64,000 nt of DNA from a virus: the IMG/VR virus record IMGVR_UViG_3300036791_000703, positions 1 through 64,000 of that record. One strand, 5' to 3'. The notes beneath the pieces were generated by a model that had not been told where the DNA came from, made no database searches, and saw only the letters and a list, made by a program, of their open reading frames with translations. The position numbers were made by a program, and so were the translations under genes. Positions 7,333 to 16,260 of the stretch are shown here, in pieces; positions within the stretch are counted from its first letter, which is position 1, and each line of letters begins with the position of its first letter.

Positions 7333-7583
7333 CGACACGGCGTAATTTTCTCAAGCTGGTCAGCTCAGCAGCGGTCGTTGCGACGTTGCCGCGCGGTATC
7401 GGCAAGTTCACCGTCATCGACAGTCTCGATACGCAATTCTTCGGTCGTCCGATGCAGTTCATCGCTGATGGATGTCCGATGCCGGAAGGGCTCCTCGAAG
7501 GCGTCACCTACTACGTGACGGGGATCGGTCCCAACAGCTATTCCATCAAAGATGGTCTCACCATCGAGGGCGTCTTCTACTAA
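7329..7583 (+). CDS. small protein with a twin-arginine (Tat) signal
   Basis: The N-terminus is MTTRRNFLKLVSSAAVVATL, a consensus twin-arginine motif (TRRNFLK, residues 3-9) followed by a hydrophobic stretch, so folded export through the host Tat system is predicted. The mature part has GLLEGVTYYVTGIGPNSYSI, closely resembling the LVxxTxYYV strand unit repeated in the large fibre proteins of this window. It is translationally coupled to terL (ATGA). Exported phage proteins of this size are unusual. It might modify the cell surface or be a detached fibre module. Confidence 0.65.
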   Translation: MTTRRNFLKLVSSAAVVATLPRGIGKFTVIDSLDTQFFGRPMQFIADGCPMPEGLLEGVTYYVTGIGPNSYSIKDGLTIEGVFY

Positions 7584-7615
7584 AAAAAAAGGTCCAGCGT
7601 TGGCGTGCCGGACCT
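7582..7615 (-). terminator. leftward rho-independent terminator candidate
   Basis: Read leftward, the stem AGGTCC...GGACCT (7610-7615 with 7590-7595, 14-nt loop) is followed by nine T (7582-7590). It faces against the surrounding rightward genes and no leftward gene is seen upstream of it, so it would stop antisense transcription if active. Confidence 0.4.
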
Positions 7616-7698
7616 CTTGGTAGTCAAACGTGGGTCTGCCGACAGGTGGGTACATTCTGTCGACGGGCGCGATACAATCCGGTGACTGCGGTGCAATT

Positions 7699-7878
7699 AT
7701 GTCGGGGGTTGTCGTGAAAGAGCGCTTTTGCCCGAAGTGCGGTCATTCGATGGAATACCATCAAGAGGATTACGACACTGGCATTATTGCCGGGTGGTCG
7801 TGCGATGGATGCGGCCACACCGAGCGTGATGATTTCGATGATGACGATCTCACCGAACCGCCCCGTAGCGAGCGATGA
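7699..7878 (+). CDS. zinc-ribbon protein, 59 aa
   Basis: CPKCG and CDGCG, 23 residues apart, form a zinc ribbon, followed by a very acidic tail (DDFDDDD). The ATG at 7699 is used here. A GTG at 7714 has the better ribosome site (GGGGG, 5 nt) and a GTG at 7630 is also in frame. The stop overlaps the next ATG (ATGA). Role unknown. Confidence 0.6.
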   Translation: MSGVVVKERFCPKCGHSMEYHQEDYDTGIIAGWSCDGCGHTERDDFDDDDLTEPPRSER

Positions 7879-8060
7879 GCGAGCAGCTGTCAGCGTCGGT
7901 CGGCATCGCCAGTCATGATGGCGTGCATTGGCACATCATGCTGACCTACAGCGACGGTGATGTCCTGCTCAGTGTCGCGACGTACACCGACAGGGCTGAG
8001 GCCGAAGCCGCGGCAAGGACCTGGGCGCTGGAAAACTGCGTCCTCCCCACCAAGCAGTAA
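7875..8060 (+). CDS. hypothetical protein, 61 aa
   Basis: It is coupled by ATGA to the zinc-ribbon gene. Strand-strand-helix arrangement (HIMLTYSDGDVLLSVATYTD, then AEAEAAARTWALEN), similar in layout to the 3786-4013 product. No family assigned. Confidence 0.55.
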   Translation: MSEQLSASVGIASHDGVHWHIMLTYSDGDVLLSVATYTDRAEAEAAARTWALENCVLPTKQ

Positions 8061-8065
8061 AATCC

Positions 8066-8401
8066 ATGGACCCGCTTGATGACTGGAAGCCGCCTGATCA
8101 GCGGTCGCCCGACGGCGCGATCAGGTTCGACAACTGGCTGCTGATCCACAACGCGATCAACGCCTCCCTCGTGTCGCTCGGCGAACAGCCGTTCGAAACC
8201 ATTCCGACCGACCTGTGGAATCTCGTCGGCGTCGCAGTGGACGCCGCGCTGTGGGCGGAGCGCGTGAGCTGCATCGACTGCCGCACGCGGCTGTGGCCGC
8301 GTGACGTGATCCGCTGTCTCGATTGCAAGGCAACGCTGTGCGTCAACTGCGCGCCGCTGCACTTCCGATCGTTCGGTCGCGGTCATCTGCCGGAGACGTG
8401 A
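8066..8401 (+). CDS. zinc-binding hypothetical protein, 111 aa
   Basis: An N-terminal helical part is followed by CIDC (residue ~73), CLDC (~89) and CVNC (~97), three CxxC pairs ending with a His. The arrangement resembles a RING- or B-box-like cross-brace, or two fused ribbons. A DNA- or protein-binding role is plausible but not demonstrated. Confidence 0.6.
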   Translation: MDPLDDWKPPDQRSPDGAIRFDNWLLIHNAINASLVSLGEQPFETIPTDLWNLVGVAVDAALWAERVSCIDCRTRLWPRDVIRCLDCKATLCVNCAPLHFRSFGRGHLPET

Positions 8402-8423
8402 TTCTGAGAAGGGAGACTGCCCG

Positions 8424-11400
8424 GTGACTGTCCTCAGATACGCCATCATCGATCCAAGCTTTGATGGTTCTACGTTCGCCGGGCAGACCGTCTATCCCTA
8501 CAACAACATCCCCACCGTCACGCTCGATACCGTGCAGGCGCAAGCCTATCTCGATGTCGGCACCATCGTGCCGCTCAATCAATGGATTTGGCTACGCTAC
8601 TGGCTGCCGGGGGCGGTGGGTCCTGTCGGGCCGCCGGGACCGGCCGGCACGAACGGGTTTCCGGGGCCGCAGGGTCAACCGGGCATCCCGGGAATCCAAG
8701 GTCCTGCGGGATCGACCGGGGCAACGGGGCTCGCTGGCCCGCCCGGTCCTCCTGGCGGCCCTCCTGGCCCTCCTGGCGTTGACGGCCCGGTTGGCGCTAC
8801 CGGCCCTGCTGGGCCAGCTGGCGCAGCTGGCGCGGCCGGTCCTACGGGCTCCGCCGGCCCGGCTGGTCCCGCTGGTCCCGCTGGCCCTCCTGGCTCCGGG
8901 TCGCAAGGTCCGATCGGTCCTGCCGGTCCCGCCGGTCCGCAGGGCGCTATCGGCCCAGCTGGTCCGGTCGGTGCGTCGGGCTCGGGCTGGACCAACATCA
9001 ACGACATCCTGTCGACGCCGTTGGTCAGCGGTGAGACGCCCGACACCAAGTCAGGCAACGTGGCCGCACTCTATACGTTCGGGCAGAACCTCGGCGCCAA
9101 GGGGATCGCGCCGGAGATGCCGATTCCGATCATCATGACGGTCGGCAACCCGACGCTCATACAGGTCGATGTCAACAACACGCTCGGTTCGAACAGTGGT
9201 TTGACCCTCACCTCGGCGGTGCACTTCTTCAAACCCAATCAGCCGTTCTACCTCGTCGGGTCGGCCGGTGCGGTGCTGCCGAGCGGCGTTCAATTCAACA
9301 CGATGTACTACATCACGTCGGCCAATCTGCTGGCGACGACATTCAGTTTCTCGACGACGAACAACCATGGCAGCACCGGCCTCGGTGGTGCGGCTTACTG
9401 GACGGCCGAAGGTGCGCCGGTCAACACGACAGGCGCGGTCAGCGGTCAGATTTGGATGGTGCTGTGCAATCGGGATGTGAACATCTTCATCCCGCAAGGT
9501 TCTTATCTGGGCGGCCGGTACGGCGACAACACCGTTCCAAATCTGGCGCTGACGCCGAACGGTGTGTCGCGCATTCGGTACTGGGCTTATGGCGCCATAT
9601 TCGACACCAAGGTCAGCCTTGGCACGAACGCGCAAGGGGCCATGCAGGACGCCAAGACGTGGGCGTCGAACACGATCTACGATCTGGTCAACACCACGCC
9701 GACCGAATCGAACGTGGCGGGGCTCGATGCGATCGTGCGGATGCAGACGCCGGCGAACGCCGCCAACTATTACATCGGCGCCTGGGTCACGTTCCTCGCT
9801 GGCGATCTGCAGAACGTCTACGGCAAGCTCAACTCCGGTCCGCCGAACAATCAGTTTCAGGAGTTCAAGCGGATCAAGGCGATCAACTACTCGACCGGCG
9901 ACATCACCTTCGACGGGCCGTTGAAGTGGGTCTACCTGTCGACCCTTCCGCAGCTGTACAACGCGCCGGGTAAAATCTGCGGCGGTTGCGCGCTGATGGC
10001 GCTGATGCATCCATCGTGGGACGTTGACGTTGAGATTCGCGGCGGGCGGTGGATCGGTCAATCGACCGTGCAGAACGCGCGACGCTTCAAGCTGATCGAC
10101 GCGGTATTTCAAGGTTTCGGCAATTCGCCCAGTCATGCGGCGCCGAGTGTTGCTCAGTCGTACGACTACGAGAATTGTACGTTCGGTCCCAGCAACTCGT
10201 CTGGGGTCGAGTACATGGAAGTCGACAAGATGCTGGAAGCTCTCAGCATCGACAATTGTCGAACCTCGAATCAATACTCGATCGCGTTCTTCAGTCCGTC
10301 GGTACAGATCGCCAGGATCAACAAGTTCATCGGCGCCCATATCTCCGGTTCGCCGCGCGCGCTCAATCTGACGAATTCCATCGTTCAGGATTTCAAGGTC
10401 GGGCCGTTCATCGGCGTGACCGATGTCTGCAACGTGCAGAACAATCACTTCAGATATTTCGACATGAACGGGCGCAACGACGACGCGCCCTATCTGCGTC
10501 CGGAGAGCACGCCCGGCGCCGGCAACGGCAACGACATGACGCTGCTGGCCAACTGGTCATTCAACGGTGGGACGCTGACGCGAAACATCGCGAATGGCAG
10601 TCCCGGCTACGGTCAGGCGATGTGCGCCGAGATGATCGGTGCCAAATATTATATGACCGACGCCGCTAATCAGTATAAATATTTTCAGAACATGGGTTCG
10701 CCGTTCACCATCTTGAACATGAAGATGGACGGCAGCGGCAACTTCTCGATGGACACGTCGCTGCAGGCGATCCCGGGTCGCCAGACCTCGGCGGTCGTCA
10801 CCATCGACTTGACGGCCATGGTGACGTGGCCCGGACATAACCTGCCTGCCGGCACGCCGTTGGTGCTCACCACCACCGGCGCAATGCTCACCGGGTTGAA
10901 GGCCAGCACGATCTATTGGCTGATCAATCCGACCGCCAGCACTTTCCAGCTGTCGGCGACGGTCGGTGGCTCGCCGATCGCGGTGTCGGGGACGCAGAGC
11001 GGCATCCAGACCTGCTACGCCAATCCGCTGATGTTCAGGCCGCATCCATGCGGCAGCTTCACCGCCATGAGCAATCAGGGTTGCGCCTCGATCATCGACC
11101 ACAACGGCGCCATCGACGAGCCGTTGTTCTCGCGGCTGAAGCGAGGGTTCGTCGGCAGGCAGACGAGTTACAATCCGGCGGGAATGCAGGCGCCCCAAGG
11201 GAAGCTGTGGGGCTACCTGAAGAACATGATCATCAACGTCGATCAGCCGGCGACGGCGGGGACGCTGAACATCAACGTCATCGGTTTTACCCAGCCCAAT
11301 CTTCTGCTCAGCGTGTTCTCGCAGACCATCGACATCACTAAGCGCGGCATCCGCACCATCGGCAGCACCGGCGTGACCGGACTGCAGGGCGCCGACGCGC

Positions 11401-11621
11401 TGGTCGCCTACCCCGATTGGCTCAGCGGCATGGTGACTTTCACCTGGACCGGTCAGCCGACCGCCATGGTCAACAGCGCGGCGATCCAGCTGGAAGCGTA
11501 CAGCGATCAGGGCATCACCAAGTTCGGCAACATGATGGGTGCACCGCCAGAAGGCACCAATGGCTACACGTGGCAGTACGCCCACGACGGCGTCATCCAG
11601 TCTTACGAAGCGCTACCCTAG
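8424..11621 (+). CDS. collagen-like tail fibre / adhesin with beta-helix
   Basis: This 1065-aa protein has a GTG start after GGGAG. Residues 1-60 form a head domain ([16 protein letters not shown]) shared with the 14368-16260 product and probably anchor it to the particle. Residues 63-188 are Gly-X-Y collagen repeats. Residues 190-1065 are mostly Asn/Gly-rich strand ladders of a parallel beta-helix type, with two 'YYI/YWL' modules (about 238-312 and 787-862) related to those of the 29856 fibre. It likely binds host surface or decorates the virion. A strong terminator follows. Confidence 0.75.
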   Translation: MTVLRYAIIDPSFDGSTFAGQTVYPYNNIPTVTLDTVQAQAYLDVGTIVPLNQWIWLRYWLPGAVGPVGPPGPAGTNGFPGPQGQPGIPGIQGPAGSTGATGLAGPPGPPGGPPGPPGVDGPVGATGPAGPAGAAGAAGPTGSAGPAGPAGPAGPPGSGSQGPIGPAGPAGPQGAIGPAGPVGASGSGWTNINDILSTPLVSGETPDTKSGNVAALYTFGQNLGAKGIAPEMPIPIIMTVGNPTLIQVDVNNTLGSNSGLTLTSAVHFFKPNQPFYLVGSAGAVLPSGVQFNTMYYITSANLLATTFSFSTTNNHGSTGLGGAAYWTAEGAPVNTTGAVSGQIWMVLCNRDVNIFIPQGSYLGGRYGDNTVPNLALTPNGVSRIRYWAYGAIFDTKVSLGTNAQGAMQDAKTWASNTIYDLVNTTPTESNVAGLDAIVRMQTPANAANYYIGAWVTFLAGDLQNVYGKLNSGPPNNQFQEFKRIKAINYSTGDITFDGPLKWVYLSTLPQLYNAPGKICGGCALMALMHPSWDVDVEIRGGRWIGQSTVQNARRFKLIDAVFQGFGNSPSHAAPSVAQSYDYENCTFGPSNSSGVEYMEVDKMLEALSIDNCRTSNQYSIAFFSPSVQIARINKFIGAHISGSPRALNLTNSIVQDFKVGPFIGVTDVCNVQNNHFRYFDMNGRNDDAPYLRPESTPGAGNGNDMTLLANWSFNGGTLTRNIANGSPGYGQAMCAEMIGAKYYMTDAANQYKYFQNMGSPFTILNMKMDGSGNFSMDTSLQAIPGRQTSAVVTIDLTAMVTWPGHNLPAGTPLVLTTTGAMLTGLKASTIYWLINPTASTFQLSATVGGSPIAVSGTQSGIQTCYANPLMFRPHPCGSFTAMSNQGCASIIDHNGAIDEPLFSRLKRGFVGRQTSYNPAGMQAPQGKLWGYLKNMIINVDQPATAGTLNINVIGFTQPNLLLSVFSQTIDITKRGIRTIGSTGVTGLQGADALVAYPDWLSGMVTFTWTGQPTAMVNSAAIQLEAYSDQGITKFGNMMGAPPEGTNGYTWQYAHDGVIQSYEALP
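8610..8987 (+). repeat. collagen-like Gly-X-Y coding repeat
   Basis: About 42 near-continuous Gly-X-Y triplets with many GPP, GPA and GAA units lie in frame within the fibre gene (residues 63-188). Such repeats trimerise in phage fibres. The DNA is very GC-rich and internally repetitive, so copy number may vary between isolates or be misassembled. Confidence 0.85.
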
Positions 11622-11663
11622 TTAAGGGCACGGCCGCGCAGCCGTGCGTTTCCTCCCTGACTT

Positions 11664-11700
11664 GGCGCCGATAACCGGCCAATCTGTCGGCGCCCTTTTT
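11664..11700 (+). terminator. rho-independent terminator after the collagen-like fibre
   Basis: The stem GGCGCCGA (11664-11671) pairs with TCGGCGCC (11687-11694) and is followed by TTTTT (11696-11700). A second hairpin GCACGG...CCGTGC lies just upstream (11627-11646). It separates the fibre gene from the minor head gene. Confidence 0.8.
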
Positions 11701-11716
11701 CCTGACGGAGGAACGC

Positions 11717-12619
11717 ATGAGCCTCGCCTTTGACGCAGCCCGCCGCTCGGTTGATCCGACCGGCACCTCGAAACTGCGCGGCAAATTTCGAAGCGATCTG
11801 CAGCTGCGGTTACGCATGCTGAGAGCCCAGATGCGGGTCGCGATAGTGGAGCATGATGTTCTTGCGTTGGGTCGCGGCGGCATCATGTCTTACCACCCGC
11901 CGGACGTACGCCTGCGCGCATTCACGCATTGGCTTGAGGTCGCCGTCGCGAGCCTCGTCGCCGGGCATTGGGTGCGCGAGTACATCGTGCGTGCGTGCGA
12001 AGCTGGTGTGGCGGCAGCGGTGAAGGAGCTGGGGCTAACCATCACCGTTGCCGCCCATCAGGCAAACAACTTGCTCGAAGAGCAGACGGTGAACGAGATC
12101 GCTGGCATCGGTGACGCGGTGATCCAGCAGGTCACCCGCTGCGCCATGGTGGTGATCCGTCGCGGCATGAAGGCGCCGAAAGCCTACGGGTTGCTGGCGT
12201 CGACGTTCGATAAGGTGGCGCTGTCGCGCACCAAGGCGCTGGCCGACATCGCGGTGGTGACCGCGTTCAACCATGCTAAGCTCGACACCTACGAGGCAGC
12301 CGGCATAACGGAGGTTGGAGTTGACCCAGAAATTCATCCAGGGACCGTACGGCCCCATACCGGTGACGCAGCCCGGAAATTCAACCGTACGACTGTCAGG
12401 CGGCGCGGTGCTTGGTCAAAGGCCAAGGCAGTTGGTGTCCGTACAGCCGGGGACCAAAAAGTTTGCATCTTCTGCGAAGAGATCGCCGAAGGCGCTCCCT
12501 ACACGACCGATGAGGCGCGGGAGCTGATCCCAGCTCACCCACATTGCAGATGCAGTTTCTTTCCGTGGTACGACAAACGCTTTCGTCGTGACAGTTCATT
12601 GGCTGGCGGGCTGTCATGA
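11717..12619 (+). CDS. MuF-type minor head protein
   Basis: This 300-aa protein ends with the MuF/SPP1 gp7-like signature: CIFC (Cys250, Cys253), an insert, and HPHCRC (His274-Cys279). The family associates with the portal, is packaged in the head and helps DNA exit or morphogenesis. N-terminal helices (residues 15-180) fit the usual helical region. An RBS (ACGGAGG) precedes the ATG and the terminator at 11700 lies just before, so a new transcript or read-through is needed. A second MuF-like motif occurs in the 26700-27320 product. Confidence 0.75.
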   Translation: MSLAFDAARRSVDPTGTSKLRGKFRSDLQLRLRMLRAQMRVAIVEHDVLALGRGGIMSYHPPDVRLRAFTHWLEVAVASLVAGHWVREYIVRACEAGVAAAVKELGLTITVAAHQANNLLEEQTVNEIAGIGDAVIQQVTRCAMVVIRRGMKAPKAYGLLASTFDKVALSRTKALADIAVVTAFNHAKLDTYEAAGITEVGVDPEIHPGTVRPHTGDAARKFNRTTVRRRGAWSKAKAVGVRTAGDQKVCIFCEEIAEGAPYTTDEARELIPAHPHCRCSFFPWYDKRFRRDSSLAGGLS

Positions 12620-12669
12620 TCCGGGTGTAATGAGAGCCTGCCGACAATTGGTGAACAGGGAGAAAACAA

Positions 12670-13233
12670 ATGCAACCGTTTTTGGCGATGATCTTCCCGG
12701 TAGGTGGTGGAGGCGGTCAGGGTCCGGTCGACCCGGGATACGGCGTGCCGGGGTGGCCGGCGCACCCGATCGCTCCTGGCGGCCCTCCCCCGGGCACCTG
12801 GGGCGGCGACTCGCCATGGCCCGGCTATGCTAGGCCGCCGATGGCGCCGGGCGGGCCGCCGCATCCCGGCGGCCCTGGCGGCCCCGGTGGTGGCGCGCCG
12901 CCGCATCCCGAGCACCCGATTCCGCCCAACGTCTGGCCGGAGCCTCCGGGTGGCGGACCGCCCCCGAATCAAGGCGGTAAGCCGCCGCACGTCGAACATC
13001 CGATCCCACCGACGGTGTGGCCGAACCCGCCGCAGCCGGTGCCGCCGCAGCCGCCATGGTGGCCTGGACATCCCGAGCATCCGATCCCGCCGATCGTGTG
13101 GCCCGAGCCGCCGCCTCCTCCCGGCACGCTGATCGAGTGGAAAGCGGCATGGTCGCCGCAGACCGGATGGGTCGTTGTCGGCATCCCCAACGTGGATCAC
13201 GCGGCACCGGCGGCAGCCGCCGCGAAGAAGTAG
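12670..13233 (+). CDS. Pro/Gly-rich repeat protein, 187 aa
   Basis: Low-complexity protein with four spaced units of the type (E)HPIPPxVWPEPP or HPIAPGG, separated by Gly/Pro linkers. A folded-looking end (LIEWKAAWSPQTGWVVVGIP) follows, then Ala and Lys. GGGAG precedes the ATG. It is probably an extended, disordered virion or adaptor protein. Similar Pro/Trp-rich proteins are seen in rhizobial prophages, with no function known to me. Confidence 0.6.
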   Translation: MQPFLAMIFPVGGGGGQGPVDPGYGVPGWPAHPIAPGGPPPGTWGGDSPWPGYARPPMAPGGPPHPGGPGGPGGGAPPHPEHPIPPNVWPEPPGGGPPPNQGGKPPHVEHPIPPTVWPNPPQPVPPQPPWWPGHPEHPIPPIVWPEPPPPPGTLIEWKAAWSPQTGWVVVGIPNVDHAAPAAAAAKK

Positions 13234-13414
13234 CGGTGTGAATTAGTTCATACAGACTGATCACGGGCTGCGGCATCATTCGTGCTGTTCGGTGCCCCGG
13301 TCCGTGGTAGCCTGTGTAAGTTCAAGCGTATGCAATTACGTGCAAGCGTTGCTCCCCGTGGGAGGGAGCGCTGTCAAGGACGGGCCACCGAACTCTTTCA
13401 TCAGGAGGCTCGTT

Positions 13415-13633
13415 ATGATCAAAGTCCTTTGTACAATGACTGCCGTACTCATGCTCGTAGGAGCAGCTGGCGCGGCAGAGCAACAGCGGGAGAGGGCAGG
13501 CGTCACCAGCTACGGCGCTGGCTTTGTCCGCGGTCACGAGGTCGACGGCAACGGTCGGTTCTCCGATCGGACGCCGACCTGCTATCGTGCGGAGTATCTC
13601 GCCCAGCGTAATGCCTCGGGCGCGTGCTTCTAA
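13415..13633 (+). CDS. small secreted protein with signal peptide, 72 aa
   Basis: AGGAGG 5 nt before the ATG fixes the start. Residues 1-21 (MIKVLCTMTAVLMLVGAAGA) are a standard Sec signal peptide with an AGA-A cleavage site. The mature part is about 50 polar residues with two cysteines that may form a disulfide. A 180-base untranslated region upstream contains the hairpin GCTCCC...GGGAGC (13351-13369), and a terminator follows, so it looks like an independent transcription unit, as morons often are. Role unknown. Confidence 0.65.
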   Translation: MIKVLCTMTAVLMLVGAAGAAEQQRERAGVTSYGAGFVRGHEVDGNGRFSDRTPTCYRAEYLAQRNASGACF

Positions 13634-13648
13634 ACAGAAATCTTGGCG

Positions 13649-13673
13649 GGGGCGCTTGCTGCGCCCCTGTTTT
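13649..13673 (+). terminator. terminator after the secreted-protein gene
   Basis: The stem GGGGCGC (13649-13655), loop TTGCT and GCGCCCC (13661-13667) are followed by TGTTTT. The U-tract is imperfect, so efficiency may be moderate. Confidence 0.6.
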
Positions 13674-13723
13674 GCGATACGGTTTCCACGTGGATGAATT
13701 GCCGTCCAGAGGAAGCCACCACG

Positions 13724-13930
13724 ATGACGAAGACGCTACTGGGCTGTAGTGACAGCCTGCCCACCCACATCGACATCACCACCCTAAACGCCGCACTGCT
13801 GATGCTCGTCGCCACGTTCGTCTTGGCGTTCGCGCTGCTCATCACCTGCCGGATGCTGCCGTCGGTGCAGAAGCCGTACATCCGGGCACGAAAAAGCCGG
13901 GTCCTTTCGGACCCGGCTGAAATGATGTAG
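13724..13930 (+). CDS. small single-span membrane protein, 68 aa
   Basis: The ATG at 13724 follows AGAGGAAG. One hydrophobic helix (LNAALLMLVATFVLAFALLI) is flanked by a polar start and a basic end (KPYIRARKSR). The last 15 codons lie over the terminator hairpin of the convergent gene (13891-13918), so the two units share DNA. It could be an accessory membrane protein. Holin activity cannot be inferred from one span. Confidence 0.5.
   Translation: MTKTLLGCSDSLPTHIDITTLNAALLMLVATFVLAFALLITCRMLPSVQKPYIRARKSRVLSDPAEMM
13891..13918 (-). terminator. terminator of the inverted moron gene
   Basis: Read leftward, the perfect 10-bp stem AGCCGGGTCC/GGACCCGGCT (13909-13918 with 13895-13904, 4-nt loop) is followed by five T (13891-13895). 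It starts 15 bases after the stop of the 13933-14166 gene. Confidence 0.85.
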
Positions 13931-13932
13931 TC

Positions 13933-14166
13933 TCACTTCGCTCCTAAAGAGTGTCTCATCACGGAAGCCTCTCCGGGCTCTTGCGCTCCCGGGGAGGTTT
14001 TCCGTTTCCGCTGCTCGCGCGCTTCGGCGGCGAGCCGTGCGTTGGCCGCCTCGACCTCCGCTTTGATCATGGCGTCAAGAACCTGCATGCCGCTAAGCAC
14101 CATGTAGGCGACCTCGGTTGCCTTCTGCTTGGTGATCTTGGGCGCGCGCGGCTTTCTGCTTCGCAT
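13933..14166 (-). CDS. inverted moron: basic/helical protein, 77 aa
   Basis: The only leftward gene in the rightward block, it starts at an ATG 7 nt after AGGAG. The first 15 residues are basic (RSRKPRAPKITKQKATE) and the middle (AEVEAANARLAAEAREQRKR) is a likely coiled coil. The tail is disordered. It has its own TATAAT promoter, 5' palindrome and strong terminator, the signature of a moron expressed independently of the lytic programme, often from prophage. A DNA-binding or regulatory role is possible from charge only. Confidence 0.7.
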   Translation of the reverse strand: MRSRKPRAPKITKQKATEVAYMVLSGMQVLDAMIKAEVEAANARLAAEAREQRKRKTSPGAQEPGEASVMRHSLGAK

Positions 14167-14192
14167 AATAGTATCTCCTGTTTTCAAATAAC

Positions 14193-14227
14193 CGAACCGC
14201 GTTATTGCGGTTCGTGGTCATATTATA
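14193..14227 (-). promoter_or_regulatory. promoter and palindrome of the inverted moron
   Basis: Read leftward, a consensus TATAAT (14222-14227) lies about 60 bases before the start codon, with no clear -35. The predicted start of transcription falls at the edge of a perfect 8-bp inverted repeat CGAACCGC-gttatt-GCGGTTCG (14193-14214). It could be an operator at +1 or a hairpin capping the mRNA 5' end. A related half-site GCGGTTTCG lies upstream (14243-14251 region), hinting at repeated binding sites. Confidence 0.6.
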
Positions 14228-14367
14228 ACACGCGCGGAAACGCGGTTTCGTGTTGTGCGTGGCAACATCAATGACTTAGCGGGAAACTGCCTCGCCATTG
14301 CTGGGAGTTAAGCATCAAATAAATCCAAAACATGCTTTTCGGCAGCTCGTCGAGGAGATCATCAACC

Positions 14368-16260
14368 GTGAGATATCAGGTCCTCGACCCCAACTTCAGC
14401 AAGGGTAACCTCGGCGGGAATCTGATCACGGTCATCGACGGCATCCCCACCGTCACCATGACGGAAAAGCAGGCGTCGTATTGGCTCACCCAGGGCGCGG
14501 TGTTGCCGCTCGGCGCTGCCGGTCAACTCGATTATCAGCTGGCCGGTCCCAATCTCGTGGTCGCCGCGCTCGGCATCGACGTGCCGAACTTCCACCGGAT
14601 GATAAACTTCCCGACGGCCGCTCCGGACCTGTCGGTTGCTTCGCCCGATATCGGAACGCCGCTCTGTCTTCAGGTGATCCGTGCGCTCGGTGTCGACTGC
14701 GCTCCACTGGCGATCGATACGCTCGCCCTGCATCAGGTCTGCCAGCTTGGCGGCGTGGGGATGGAGGTCACGTCACCGGACTTCACGAAGCCGCCGCTGT
14801 GCGGCATGTACTACAAGGTCACCGCGATCGGGATGGCCACGGCATCGCCCGCGATCGGTGCCCCGGCGGTTCGTCAGTTCGCGCTGTGCGTCGCGACGCC
14901 GTTGACGGTGGGATCGCCGGATGTCGGCGTCACCACGGCGCCGACCCTGACTGCGACGGCATGGGCGCCGCCGCAGCTCGCCGGTGCCTCGGCAGCGCTG
15001 TTCGCTGATTTCGCCGGCAACAACTTTGTGGTCAATAACTCGCTATACAACACCTTGGCCAGTTGGCTCACGGCGCTCGGTGGAGCGTATTCCCGCGCCG
15101 GGGTGGCGAGCTACCTCGCCGGTGGCATCTTCAACACGGCTCCGGCCAACACGCCGCGCTATCCGACCGATCTCGCCGGCATTCCACTCGGGCTGCGGCT
15201 GACCGGGCCGGTGACCAACCTGATGCCGCATTCGGAATACGACAGCACGGCGCCATTCTCGGCTAGCGGCGCGACGTTGACGCCGAATGCCGCTGCAGCC
15301 CCCAATGCCGCCGCCACGATGACGGCAGCGTCTTTCATTCCGACGGCTGTCAATACCACGCATAACGTCGCCTTCTCCGCCGGGATCGGGACGCAGACTT
15401 CTGGCAACATCTACACCTATGCGATTGCAGTCCAGCCAATTGGGCCGAACTATTATTATGCTTATATCGATCCAAGAAATGCATATACCGAATATACCGT
15501 CTTCAGCTTCGCCGGTGGCGTTGCCACGGTTTCTCTGAACGTCGGTGGTGCCGTCGGTTTCGTTATTCCGCTCGCCAATGGCTGGTTCATCTGCGGCACA
15601 ACGATCACCAATCCGATCACCGGCAATCGCACCGGTTCGTGGAACGTGTGTACTGCCACCGGCGGACGCACGGTTCTTTGCGATGGCGTGTCCGGTTGGA
15701 ACCTGTGGGGACAGAACTACACCCAGACCAACTTCCTCGCCGATTACGTGCCAACTGCGACTGCCACCGCGACCCAGGCCGGCGATCTCCTGTACTGGCC
15801 GACCTCGCCGTGGCTGGCAGCGAGCGGCACCTGGGCGCACAGCGGTTCGGCGGCGCTGGCGTTGGTGACGCAATACGTGATGGGCACCGACGACAACACC
15901 GGCAACTTCGTCGCTGGCGCCTCGATGCTCGGCCGGCTCGGCAGCGGCAACAACAGCATCGGCTTCGGCGGGCAGTCGTCGCTCGTCAACTACGCGGCCA
16001 GCACCATCATCAGCAAGTACAAGTACGCTTGCATCTACGATGTGCCGACCACGCTGCAGCGCGTGGTCGATGTCAATGGCGGCAGCAGCGAGAACAACAC
16101 CTTCGATTACACCGGCACCGGGACGGTTCGATTCACCTACGGGAATATGCGGACGCTGAACCCAGTCTCGCCGCTCTACGGCAACGTGAAGACGCTTGCC
16201 TACTGGCCGCAGGCGGCGACGGTGGCTCAAGCCGTTTCAATGTTAGGAACGCTCCAATGA
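14368..16260 (+). CDS. virion-associated protein with VGSPxIGxP motifs and carbohydrate-binding-like C-terminus
   Basis: This 630-aa protein starts at GTG 14368 after GAGGAG. The first 50 residues (RYQVLDPNFSKGNLGG) are paralogous to the start of the 8424 fibre. Four short motifs follow: SVASPDIGTP (~88), EVTSPDFTKP (~132), ATASPAIGAP (~155) and TVGSPDVGVT (~180). Residues 215-630 are strand-rich with jelly-roll-like spacing, similar in feel to phage concanavalin-like or tail-spike head domains. It is probably a surface or tail component. Its stop overlaps the portal start (ATGA), so it is made together with the head genes. Confidence 0.65.
   Translation: MRYQVLDPNFSKGNLGGNLITVIDGIPTVTMTEKQASYWLTQGAVLPLGAAGQLDYQLAGPNLVVAALGIDVPNFHRMINFPTAAPDLSVASPDIGTPLCLQVIRALGVDCAPLAIDTLALHQVCQLGGVGMEVTSPDFTKPPLCGMYYKVTAIGMATASPAIGAPAVRQFALCVATPLTVGSPDVGVTTAPTLTATAWAPPQLAGASAALFADFAGNNFVVNNSLYNTLASWLTALGGAYSRAGVASYLAGGIFNTAPANTPRYPTDLAGIPLGLRLTGPVTNLMPHSEYDSTAPFSASGATLTPNAAAAPNAAATMTAASFIPTAVNTTHNVAFSAGIGTQTSGNIYTYAIAVQPIGPNYYYAYIDPRNAYTEYTVFSFAGGVATVSLNVGGAVGFVIPLANGWFICGTTITNPITGNRTGSWNVCTATGGRTVLCDGVSGWNLWGQNYTQTNFLADYVPTATATATQAGDLLYWPTSPWLAASGTWAHSGSAALALVTQYVMGTDDNTGNFVAGASMLGRLGSGNNSIGFGGQSSLVNYAASTIISKYKYACIYDVPTTLQRVVDVNGGSSENNTFDYTGTGTVRFTYGNMRTLNPVSPLYGNVKTLAYWPQAATVAQAVSMLGTLQ

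Noticed and set aside
9051-10448. Long leftward frames opposite the fibre genes (also 15043-16230, 16227-17543, 17568-18872, 37943-39655)
   Set aside because: Arg/Gly-rich shadows of GC-rich coding sequence, with no ribosome sites, domains or gaps in the opposite genes to account for.
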